Source: Acidimicrobiaceae bacterium
GTDB lineage: Bacteria > Actinomycetota > Acidimicrobiia > Acidimicrobiales > Palsa-688
Length of the DNA: 5,647 nucleotides
Assembly (NCBI GenBank): GCA_003158835.1
Contig: PMLI01000311.1
Span: 3,267-8,913, forward strand
Direction of reading: 5' to 3'
In this document: in pieces, positions 1 to 5,099 of the stretch
Layout: each line of letters starts with the position of its first letter
How positions within the stretch are numbered: position 1 is the first letter of the stretch
Made by a program: the position numbers and the translations under genes
The notes under the pieces: model-generated
The model's database searches: none
Told to the model about the DNA's origin: nothing
The model's input: only the letters and a program-made list of their open reading frames with translations

Positions 1-777
1 AACTTTGGGGTCGTAGTGGTACATCATCCACTGCTGGCCCACCCGGAACAAAGCGGAAACGGCGTAATAAAGGATCAAGCCAGATGGGAGGCGGATGCAT
101 ATCACCCCGAAAAGCAGGGGGAAGAAACGCATCAGCTGCATCTGGGAGTTCATCTGCTGGTTCTGGCGCACCATCGGGTTCAGATTGGTGATCTGGACCT
201 GCTGGTAGTAGTTCGCCCCGATCATGATGAGAAGCAGCAGGCAGGAGCCGATCACCTCGCCCACGCTGTGGGTTTTGGTGATGGCCGTCCATGCGCTGGT
301 GGCCAGGTTGATGCCGAAGGAGTGGATCTGGGCCCCCAGCCCCGTCCCATGGGCGCTGGCTACCAGATCGCGGTACATCCTGGTGTGGTGGTTCAGGTAC
401 AGCGGAGTGGCCTGGTAGCCAGAGCCCTGGCGCGTCTTGGCACCCAGGCCGTTTATCACCCGGTACAGGACGTAGAACAACGGCAGCGGCAGGATCGCCG
501 GGAGGCAACTGCCGAACGGGCTGACGCCCTCCTTCTTGTACAGCTCGGTCAGCGCCTGGTTGAGGGCTAACCGGTCGTTCTTGTGCTGCTGTTGGAGCTG
601 CTTCATCTTCGGCTGAAGCTTCTGCATGGCCAGCATCGACCGGGTGGACTTCAAAGTGAGAGGTACCACCACGACCATGAAGCTCAAGCCGAGCAGAATG
701 ATGGCGACGGCGTAATTGGGGACGAGCGAATAGAAGCCGGCGAGGACCCAGGCGACCAGCTTGCTGAGGGTTGTCAC
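1..777 (-). CDS. yidC: YidC/Oxa1 family membrane protein insertase (partial, C-terminus beyond window)
   Basis: This gene encodes the insertase that helps membrane proteins enter the cytoplasmic membrane, alone or with SecYEG. The window shows 259 codons without a stop; the C-terminus lies past the left edge. It has a short N-terminus with no visible lipoprotein signal, then a first core helix (about residues 20-39). Next come the family segment PLTLKSTRSMLAMQKLQPKM (39-58), a charged coiled-coil hairpin (about 57-85) and GVSPFGSCLPAILPLPLFYV, followed by later helices and LFRVGQQWMMYHYDP near the cut. The GTG start is chosen because AGGGGG (785-790) sits 7 nt upstream and the GTG overlaps the yidD stop as GTGA, which suggests translational coupling. 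One oddity is Met34 where a groove Arg is usual in Gram-positive homologues. Family assignment is very secure; only the start has any uncertainty. Confidence 0.96.
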   Translation of the reverse strand, partial: MTTLSKLVAWVLAGFYSLVPNYAVAIILLGLSFMVVVVPLTLKSTRSMLAMQKLQPKMKQLQQQHKNDRLALNQALTELYKKEGVSPFGSCLPAILPLPLFYVLYRVINGLGAKTRQGSGYQATPLYLNHHTRMYRDLVASAHGTGLGAQIHSFGINLATSAWTAITKTHSVGEVIGSCLLLLIMIGANYYQQVQITNLNPMVRQNQQMNSQMQLMRFFPLLFGVICIRLPSGLILYYAVSALFRVGQQWMMYHYDPKV

Positions 778-1055
778 TGCTGCGCCCCCTCATGGGTGGC
801 GTGCGAAAGGGCCGGCACCGGGTCGAAGCCAAACGGGCCGCCGGGGCGGCACCGGCCGAGCCGCCGGACCACGAGCGGCACGGCCTTCCGGGCTCCGAAC
901 CGGTCCAGAGCCTCAACGGCGTACTCTGAGCAAGAAGGTATAAACCGGCAAGCGGGGCGGCTGTTGACGCTGAAAGCCCGGTAAACGTACACGAGCGCCG
1001 TAAGTGCTTGTTTGGCTACGGGCCGTATCGGCTGGTGGCTATTTTCTGCTATCAA
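774..1055 (-). CDS. yidD: Membrane protein insertion efficiency factor YidD
   Basis: A 93-residue protein of the YidD family (DUF37), a small membrane-associated protein thought to assist YidC-dependent insertion. The family core is plain: an amphipathic N-terminal helix (ALTALVYVYRAFSV, about 17-30), the cysteine motif CRFIPSCSEYAVEAL (36-50), then RRLGRCRPGGPFGFDPVP (64-81). The three conserved cysteines are C36, C42 and C69. The open frame continues well upstream through rnpA in another register, but that part has no YidD similarity. The TTG at 1055 is preferred because it gives the usual family length, has AGGA at 1062-1065 (6 nt spacing), and overlaps the rnpA stop as TTGA. The stop overlaps the yidC start as GTGA. 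A different start within a few codons is possible. Confidence 0.93.
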   Translation of the reverse strand: MIAENSHQPIRPVAKQALTALVYVYRAFSVNSRPACRFIPSCSEYAVEALDRFGARKAVPLVVRRLGRCRPGGPFGFDPVPALSHATHEGAQQ

Positions 1056-1435
1056 ATGCTGTCCTGCCCTATTTGCCGCTCGGCCGATGATTCTTTGGGA
1101 CCGGCCGTTCTCTGCCGGCTCGCCAGCAAGCTTACGGCTTGTCGCAGGTGGTCCGATATTTCCTGGAAACTGAGGCTGGCCGCGTCGGGCTTGGCGCGGA
1201 CCAGGTACAAGCCGGCGGGCAAGACTTCCAAACGCCGCGCTGCCTCGCGCAAGCGGCGCCTGAGACGGTTGCGCACCACTGCGTTGCCGACCCTCTTGCC
1301 GATGGCAAATGCCAAGGCTGGGGGCTCCCCCGGAGCGGTGGTCCGAGCCCAGGTGACGGTGAACGGACCGGACCTCGCCGTAGTCCCGCGACGGAGCCCC
1401 TCGAAGGCGGAGCGTCCCCTGGTCCTCCACGTCAA
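1052..1435 (-). CDS. rnpA: Ribonuclease P protein component
   Basis: This is the protein subunit of RNase P, which binds the catalytic RNA and helps mature tRNA 5' ends. With the TTG start it is 127 residues, the normal family length. The N-terminus has RGRSAFEGLRRG, matching the usual basic 'RL..R..F..L...G' opening. Then come GPFTVTWA (strand), LAFAIGKRVGNAVVRNRLRR (41-60, containing the RNR signature), LREAARRL, and LYLVRAKPDAASLSFQEISDHL in the C-terminal half. The TTG at 1435 overlaps the rpmH stop as TTGA, the same arrangement as at the rnpA/yidD junction, but it has no clear SD of its own, so it would depend on coupling. An in-frame ATG at 1570, 1 nt after AGGAGG, would add 45 residues rich in Pro, Ser and Gly and would contain rpmH completely. 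Family is certain; the start is the open question. Confidence 0.93.
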   Translation of the reverse strand: MTWRTRGRSAFEGLRRGTTARSGPFTVTWARTTAPGEPPALAFAIGKRVGNAVVRNRLRRRLREAARRLEVLPAGLYLVRAKPDAASLSFQEISDHLRQAVSLLASRQRTAGPKESSAERQIGQDSI

Positions 1436-1566
1436 ACTGCCAGGCGGTTCCGGCCCTTCAGGCGGCGCGCCTTGAGTACCGCCCGCCCGGCTCGGGTTGC
1501 CATGCGATGTCGGAACCCGTGGGTTCTGGCGCGCCGGCGATTGTGAGGTTGGAAGGGACGTTTCAC
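1432..1566 (-). CDS. rpmH: 50S ribosomal protein L34
   Basis: A 44-residue, very basic protein of the large ribosomal subunit. It begins MKRPFQPHNRRRARTHGF and continues with RHRMATRAGRAVLKARRLKG and a final RLAV, which is the L34 pattern end to end (RTHGFRxRM, KARRxKGRxRL). The start is GTG, with GAGGAGG immediately upstream and AGGAGG at 1572-1577 ending 5 nt before it, the best SD in this operon. The stop TGA (1432-1434) overlaps the proposed rnpA TTG. It is the first gene of the rpmH-rnpA-yidD-yidC operon on the minus strand. It is short and lies wholly inside a longer open frame, so automated gene calling could miss it. Compared with the common MKRTYQPNN opening it has Pro4, Phe5 and His8, which are conservative variations. 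Confidence 0.96.
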   Translation of the reverse strand: MKRPFQPHNRRRARTHGFRHRMATRAGRAVLKARRLKGRNRLAV

Positions 1567-1571
1567 TCATG

Positions 1572-1578
1572 CCTCCTC
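1572..1578 (-). promoter_or_regulatory. Strong Shine-Dalgarno for rpmH, possibly shared with an extended rnpA
   Basis: On the minus strand the sequence GAGGAGG precedes ATGAGTGAAA. The spacing of AGGAGG to the rpmH GTG (1566) is 5 nt, which is good. The spacing to the ATG at 1570, in frame with rnpA, is only 1 nt, which is poor for initiation. The two possible start codons are therefore 4 nt apart and would compete for one site. Confidence 0.8.
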
Positions 1579-1682
1579 GGTGAGACTGGGCCCAGGGCGC
1601 CGCGCCGACCCTCACGCCGCGATAGACATAGGGCCCACGTCGCCACAAACGGTCGAAACTGGCACGCGTTGACCAAACCGGC

Positions 1683-1707
1683 CTACGGCGTAGCCCCAGC
1701 GTAGGGG
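1683..1707. promoter_or_regulatory. Repeated CTACG/CGTAG inverted and direct repeats in the divergent intergenic region
   Basis: CTACG (1683-1687), one base, then CGTAG (1689-1693) make a perfect 5+1+5 palindrome. A second CGTAG follows at 1700-1704, 11 bp on, about one helical turn. The flanks add alternative pairings: CCTACG with CGTAGG (1682-1687 with 1700-1705) and CCCC with GGGG (1694-1697 with 1704-1707). It lies between rpmH (minus) and the protease gene (plus), about 115 bp from the rpmH SD, a position where an operator could sit. No convincing -35/-10 pair was seen on either strand, and there is no U-tract to make this a terminator. Function is inferred only from position and symmetry. 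Confidence 0.3.
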
Positions 1708-1788
1708 ACGGCGGGGCGTGGCGCCAGCAGGCCTGCCACCGGCCCTCCCAATGCCTGTAGCCGGGGCGCAGGCAGTACGTTCTGGAAT

Positions 1789-2664
1789 ATGCCCTCTTCA
1801 AGCCTTCCCGGCTGGCAGAGGCCACGGTTTCCCGGCCCTGCGCCTGTTGAGGACGGCGACGCAAACGAGATGGGGTGGGCGGGCCTGCGCTGGCCGGCGG
1901 AGGGCCCGGTCGCCCCTGTTGGCGTCGCCGGCTCGGCAACGGGACCATCGGGCCGGGGCGACCGTCCCGGTGGCGAGCGGCTCGTTCTCCCGGCCGGTGT
2001 GGCCTGGTGGGCGGTGCCCGGCGCCGTCGTGGGTATCGTGCTGGCGGGACTGGGCGCGAGCATCGGCTACGGCCTCACGCACAGCAAGACCAGCGCGGCT
2101 TCGGATCTCCTGGGTGAGGCCGGGCTCTGGGCCGCCATGTTGGGTACGGCGCTCTTCGTTTCGCGCCGTTACGGCAGCGCCAGCCTGGCCCGTGACTACC
2201 GCCTGGCCATCAAGGCCAGGGACCTGCTCTGGGGCCTGGTCGCGCTCGTGTGCGCCCTCGTCGTCGTGCAAGTCGTGCTGGCCGTGTTCGCCGGCACCAA
2301 GTTCGCCGGCAGCAATGACGAGATCATCACCCAACAGAAAGGCCACGAACTCGGCCTCGTCGTGGTCGCTTTTTTGGTGGCCCTGGGCGCGCCGTTCTTC
2401 GAGGAGCTTTTCTTCAGAGGTTTCCTGCGCACGGCCTTGCGACGTCGGTTCGGCCCCCATGGCTCGGTATGGTTGCAAGCGATGTTCTTCGGGCTCGCCC
2501 ACTTCGGTGAGTCCGCTACTGCGCTCGGCAATGTGTCAGTGGTGTTGGCGATGTTCGGTGTCGGAGCTGTTCTCGGGTACACGGCGAAGCTCACCGGGCG
2601 CCTGGGCGCGGGCATGGTCGCTCATTGCCTGTTCAACCTTCTCGCGGTGGCGCTCGCCCTGTGA
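1789..2664 (+). CDS. CPBP family intramembrane metalloprotease (Abi/CAAX-like)
   Basis: A 291-residue multi-pass membrane protein of the CPBP family (related to Rce1/CAAX prenyl protease 2), predicted to cut substrates inside the membrane with a metal ion. All three motifs are intact: EELFFR (205-210, EExxxR), FGLAH (234-238, FxxxH) and HCLFN (279-283, HxxxN). Membrane segments are expected near 65-95, 105-125, 146-168, 188-204, 225-240, 246-266 and 272-291. The first 60 or so residues are a Pro/Gly-rich, probably cytosolic tail. The start is uncertain: ATG 1789 has no SD. The ATG at 1870 also lacks a good one, but the codons before 1870 are clearly poorer in third-position G/C than those after it, which favours the shorter form of 264 residues. 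Bacterial CPBP members have roles from bacteriocin immunity to protein processing; nothing nearby fixes the substrate. Confidence 0.9.
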   Translation: MPSSSLPGWQRPRFPGPAPVEDGDANEMGWAGLRWPAEGPVAPVGVAGSATGPSGRGDRPGGERLVLPAGVAWWAVPGAVVGIVLAGLGASIGYGLTHSKTSAASDLLGEAGLWAAMLGTALFVSRRYGSASLARDYRLAIKARDLLWGLVALVCALVVVQVVLAVFAGTKFAGSNDEIITQQKGHELGLVVVAFLVALGAPFFEELFFRGFLRTALRRRFGPHGSVWLQAMFFGLAHFGESATALGNVSVVLAMFGVGAVLGYTAKLTGRLGAGMVAHCLFNLLAVALAL

Positions 2665-2750
2665 GAGGGCCGACCAGGTCGCGCCAGAAGGAGGCGGTGG
2701 CCCGACCCGGCTCGCCTCTCCCCATCCCGGGGCCCGGCCCGGCGGGCGCC

Positions 2751-3500
2751 ATGGGCGAGGCCAACCCGGACGCGCTCCGGACCGAGGCGGAGATGCACCC
2801 TGAAGCCGAGCACCATCACCGCAATGTCCAGGGAGGGGCGGCTCGGGCGGCGGTCTTCGGGGTCAGCGACGGCCTGGTAACCAACGTCTCGCTGATCCTG
2901 GGTGTGGCCGGAGCTCAGACAGCGCCCAGTTACGTCCGCTTAGCCGGCTTCGCCGGTCTGCTGGCCGGGGCCTTCTCCATGGCAGCAGGGGAGTACGTGT
3001 CCATGTCGGCGCAGCGGGAACTGCTGGGCCGCGAACTGGAAGTCGAGCGCCGCGCCCTGCACCTGGCGCCGGACGCCGAAAGAGAGGAGCTGGCTCAGAT
3101 CTACGAGCGCCGGGGCCTGACCATCGAGGCGGCGTCCTACCTGGCCGAGATGATGATGAGGACACCGGAGCTGGCTCTCGAGGCTCACGCTCGCGAAGAG
3201 ATCGGCATCGACCCCTCCGTGCTCGGCTCGCCTTACCCGGCTGCCGCCTCCTCTCTCGTCAGCTTTACGGTGGGCGCGGCCGTGCCCCTTGTCCCCTGGT
3301 TCTTCTTGACCGGGGGCACCGCGGTAGCCGTTTCGGTCAGCGCCGTGGCCCTGTCCTCGGTCGTGATCGGCTGGTTGCTATCGCAGGCCACCGGCCGGTC
3401 GCCTGTGCGCAGCGTGCTGCGCCAAATTGTCGTCAGTATGCTCGCTGCCGGTGTTACCTACCTGGTCGGAAGGGTTGTCGGCGTCAGCGTGGCGCATTGA
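2751..3500 (+). CDS. VIT1/CCC1 family (vacuolar iron transporter-like) membrane protein
   Basis: A 249-residue protein of the VIT/CCC1 family, which in plants and yeast moves Fe2+ or Mn2+ out of the cytosol by proton exchange. Layout: HHHRNVQGG lead-in (21-29), TM1 with AAVFGVSDGLVTNVSLILG (33-51), and TM2 with LAGAFSMAAGEYVSMSAQRE (71-90), which carries the conserved Met and Glu. A charged cytosolic helical region (about 91-155) is rich in Glu and includes EMMMRTPELALEAHAREE; it corresponds to the metal-binding domain between TM2 and TM3. TM3 (165-185), TM4 (190-211) and TM5 (222-244) follow. The start is uncertain: ATG 2751 is used here. GTG 2697 follows AAGGAGG very closely but would add a Pro-rich tail, and ATG 2793 has GAGG 5 nt upstream. 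It lies just after the protease gene and 48 bp before the thiolase-like gene, so co-transcription is plausible. No iron-regulator box was recognised upstream. Confidence 0.92.
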   Translation: MGEANPDALRTEAEMHPEAEHHHRNVQGGAARAAVFGVSDGLVTNVSLILGVAGAQTAPSYVRLAGFAGLLAGAFSMAAGEYVSMSAQRELLGRELEVERRALHLAPDAEREELAQIYERRGLTIEAASYLAEMMMRTPELALEAHAREEIGIDPSVLGSPYPAAASSLVSFTVGAAVPLVPWFFLTGGTAVAVSVSAVALSSVVIGWLLSQATGRSPVRSVLRQIVVSMLAAGVTYLVGRVVGVSVAH

Positions 3501-3548
3501 CGCCAACCGCCGTCGTTGGCTAGCCGCCCCGGGCGCGCCCCAGTGGCC

Positions 3549-4757
3549 ATGAAACGAGGAACGGTGAAGGTACGTGCCGGAGACGGTTTCGCCGTCGTGG
3601 TCGATGCGCTGCGGACACCGTACGGCCGGCGCGGCGGGGCGCTGTCGGGATGGCATCCGGTCGATCTCGCCGCTGCACTCCTTTCTGAACTCGCCGGCCG
3701 CAACGGGCTGGACGACGCCGTCGTCGACGATGTCGTGCTCGGCTGTACGTCACAGGTGGGAGCACAGGCATGCAATATCGCCCGCAGGGCGGTCCTGGCG
3801 GCCGGCTGGCCCGAGAGCGTCCCTGGTGTGACCGTCGACCGTCAGGCCGCGTCCTCGGCCCAGGCTGTCCACTGGGCCGCCCAGGCCGTCATGTCGGGAG
3901 CCCAGGATCTCGTCGTTGCCGGGGGGGTAGAGGTGATGACCGCCGTCCCGCTGGGGGCCAGCCTGGCGGTGCCGGCGGTGGGGAAACCCTACGGTCGTCG
4001 CTTACAGGAGCGCTACCGGGAGGGCGGGGGCCTGTTGCCACCGGGGCTGGCGGCCGAGGAAGTGGTGCGGCGGTGGTCGCTCGGTCGGGACGAACTCGAT
4101 GCCTGGGCGTTCGGTAGCCGGACCAGGGCACGGCGCGCCCAGATCCACCAGACCGGTTACATGATCGAGATAGCAGCTGGCCGCGGCGCGCCGGACAGTA
4201 CCCACGGTCGCCTTCTGGCCCGTGACGAAGCCCTCTTCCCGGCGGGGACGCTGGCCGACCTGGCGGCGCTGGCGCCTGCGTACGTCGATGGCGGGACCAT
4301 TACGGCCGCGAACATGGCGGCAGAGGGCGATGGAGCAGCGGCGCTGTTGATCGCCAGCCCGCAGCGGGCCCGCGACCTGGGCCTGGTCCCCAAGGCCCGA
4401 CTGGTGTCGTTTGCCACGGCCGGGGTGGGACCTGCCATCTGGCCGGTCGCCACCGTTCCCGCCACCTCCGAGGCCTTGCGCCGGGCCGGGTTGGCGCAGG
4501 ACGAGGTGGACCGGTTCGAGGTTCACGAAAGCAGCTCGGCCGCCGTGCTGGCGTGGTTGGTGGAAACGGGTGCCCCCCGTGAGCGCGTGAACCCTGACGG
4601 TGGGGCGCTGGCTATCACCGCTCCTCTCGGCGCGGCCGGTGCCGGGTTGTTCGTTTCCGCCGTAGCCGGCCTGGTGGCGCGGGACCAGCGCTACGCGCTC
4701 GTGGGTGTCGCGGGTGAAGGAGGCGTGGCAACGGCCTGTGTCCTGGAGCGCATCTGA
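3549..4757 (+). CDS. Thiolase-fold protein lacking the catalytic Cys and His residues (probable pseudoenzyme)
   Basis: A 402-residue, uninterrupted protein of the acetyl-CoA acyltransferase (FadA/thiolase) family, full family length with both thiolase halves. Fold markers are kept: DALRTPYGRRGG (19-30), GCTSQVGAQACNIAR (65-79), HWAAQAVMSGAQD (108-120), GGVEVM (125-130), EGDGAAALL (259-267), VNPDGGALAI (347-356) and PLGAAGAG (359-366). The catalytic positions are not kept. The nucleophile motif RQC reads RQAAS with Ala100. NEAFA reads HESSS (326-330). GHP reads TAP (357-359) with Ala358. The C-terminal CxGGG reads AGEGG (388-392) with Ala388. Only Cys66, Cys75 and Cys397 remain, none at a catalytic site. 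Normal thiolysis or Claisen condensation is therefore unlikely; a structural, regulatory or other lyase-like role is possible, as in the SCP2-thiolase-like relatives. GTG 3564, with GAGGA 3 nt upstream, is an alternative start. Confidence 0.88.
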   Translation: MKRGTVKVRAGDGFAVVVDALRTPYGRRGGALSGWHPVDLAAALLSELAGRNGLDDAVVDDVVLGCTSQVGAQACNIARRAVLAAGWPESVPGVTVDRQAASSAQAVHWAAQAVMSGAQDLVVAGGVEVMTAVPLGASLAVPAVGKPYGRRLQERYREGGGLLPPGLAAEEVVRRWSLGRDELDAWAFGSRTRARRAQIHQTGYMIEIAAGRGAPDSTHGRLLARDEALFPAGTLADLAALAPAYVDGGTITAANMAAEGDGAAALLIASPQRARDLGLVPKARLVSFATAGVGPAIWPVATVPATSEALRRAGLAQDEVDRFEVHESSSAAVLAWLVETGAPRERVNPDGGALAITAPLGAAGAGLFVSAVAGLVARDQRYALVGVAGEGGVATACVLERI

Positions 4758-4777
4758 CCGTCCACAGCTGTGGACAA
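4758..4777. promoter_or_regulatory. Perfect 16-bp palindrome made of two inverted DnaA-box-like 9-mers
   Basis: The palindrome GTCCACAGCTGTGGAC occupies 4760-4775, starting 3 bp after the thiolase-like gene's stop codon. Read as 9-mers it is CCGTCCACA on the plus strand (4758-4766) and TTGTCCACA on the minus strand (4769-4777), separated by 2 bp. TTGTCCACA is the form of DnaA box known from high-GC actinobacteria. As RNA it could fold only a 6-bp stem with an AGCU loop and has no U-tract, so it is a poor intrinsic terminator. Other readings are an operator for a dimeric regulator or chance symmetry. Confidence 0.4.
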
Positions 4778-5083
4778 GACTGGGGAGTGTCACACTGCTG
4801 TAACTCGGCGTAAATCTCAGCGGCCGCCACGGGGCTCGGATGTGGCCATGGTTGCCCTTGCGGCTGCAGCCCCTTCCTGTCTCGACCTGTCCCTGTTCAT
4901 CGAAGTCGTGTGCAGCAAACTGCGGGAGGCCGCCGCGGTCATGTCCTGAAGGGGCCGGGAGGTCCGCAGAGGGAGCGTTGTTCGGTGCACCGCGCTAGAA
5001 CCTTCAGACTCCCTACATCGCCTGGGACCAACGGCCCTATCCGCCCTGCTGGTTGGGCCAATATGGTTTCTACCAGTCGACCC
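4758..5083. other. Intergenic region with no recognisable gene
   Basis: Between the thiolase-like gene and the SD of the cytochrome b gene there are about 325 bp. Open frames exist here, including a 105-codon one on the minus strand (4817-5134), but none gives a recognisable protein. That frame also runs into the cytochrome gene and has no family signature. The left end holds a 16-bp palindrome and a short 5+1+5 palindrome AGTGT-C-ACACT (4786-4796). The region presumably carries the promoter of the cytochrome b gene, but I could not identify a convincing -35/-10 pair. No tRNA or rRNA was recognised. Confidence 0.6.
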
Positions 5084-5091
5084 GAGGAGGG
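5084..5091 (+). promoter_or_regulatory. Shine-Dalgarno of the cytochrome b gene
   Basis: GAGGAGGG lies 8 nt before the GTG at 5100. It is the strongest plus-strand SD in the window and decides the start of a gene that would otherwise lack an obvious start, since its first in-frame ATG is deep in the first membrane helix. Confidence 0.8.
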
Positions 5092-5099
5092 CCTTCGCT

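Noticed and set aside
1056..1430. Upstream extension of the yidD frame to a GTG at 1430 (218 residues)
   Set aside because: It would run through all of rnpA in another register and the added residues have no YidD similarity. The TTG at 1055 has an SD and gives normal length.
1621..1665. Possible rpmH promoter (TTGTGG with TATCGC, 18-bp spacing, minus strand)
   Set aside because: Each hexamer matches the consensus weakly and several equally poor pairs exist, so it cannot be supported from sequence alone.
1571..1788. Replication origin between rpmH and the next gene
   Set aside because: No copy of a DnaA-box consensus and no AT-rich stretch could be found, and dnaA is absent.
1052..1948. A 298-codon open frame on the minus strand containing rnpA
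   Set aside because: Only the last 127 codons have RNase P similarity. Long open frames in GC-rich DNA are expected, and the upstream part overlaps rpmH and the protease gene on the other strand.
3549..4757. Thiolase-like gene as a decayed pseudogene
   Set aside because: The frame is complete with no internal stop or frameshift, structural motifs are preserved through both halves, and codon use stays GC3-rich to the end.
4760..4775. Intrinsic terminator after the thiolase-like gene
   Set aside because: The possible hairpin has only a 6-bp stem and is followed by AAGACTGGGG, with no run of T.
4002..4793. A 263-codon minus-strand frame opposite the thiolase-like gene
   Set aside because: No recognisable domain. 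It is antisense to a clear coding gene with well-conserved family motifs and is best explained by GC-rich codon structure.
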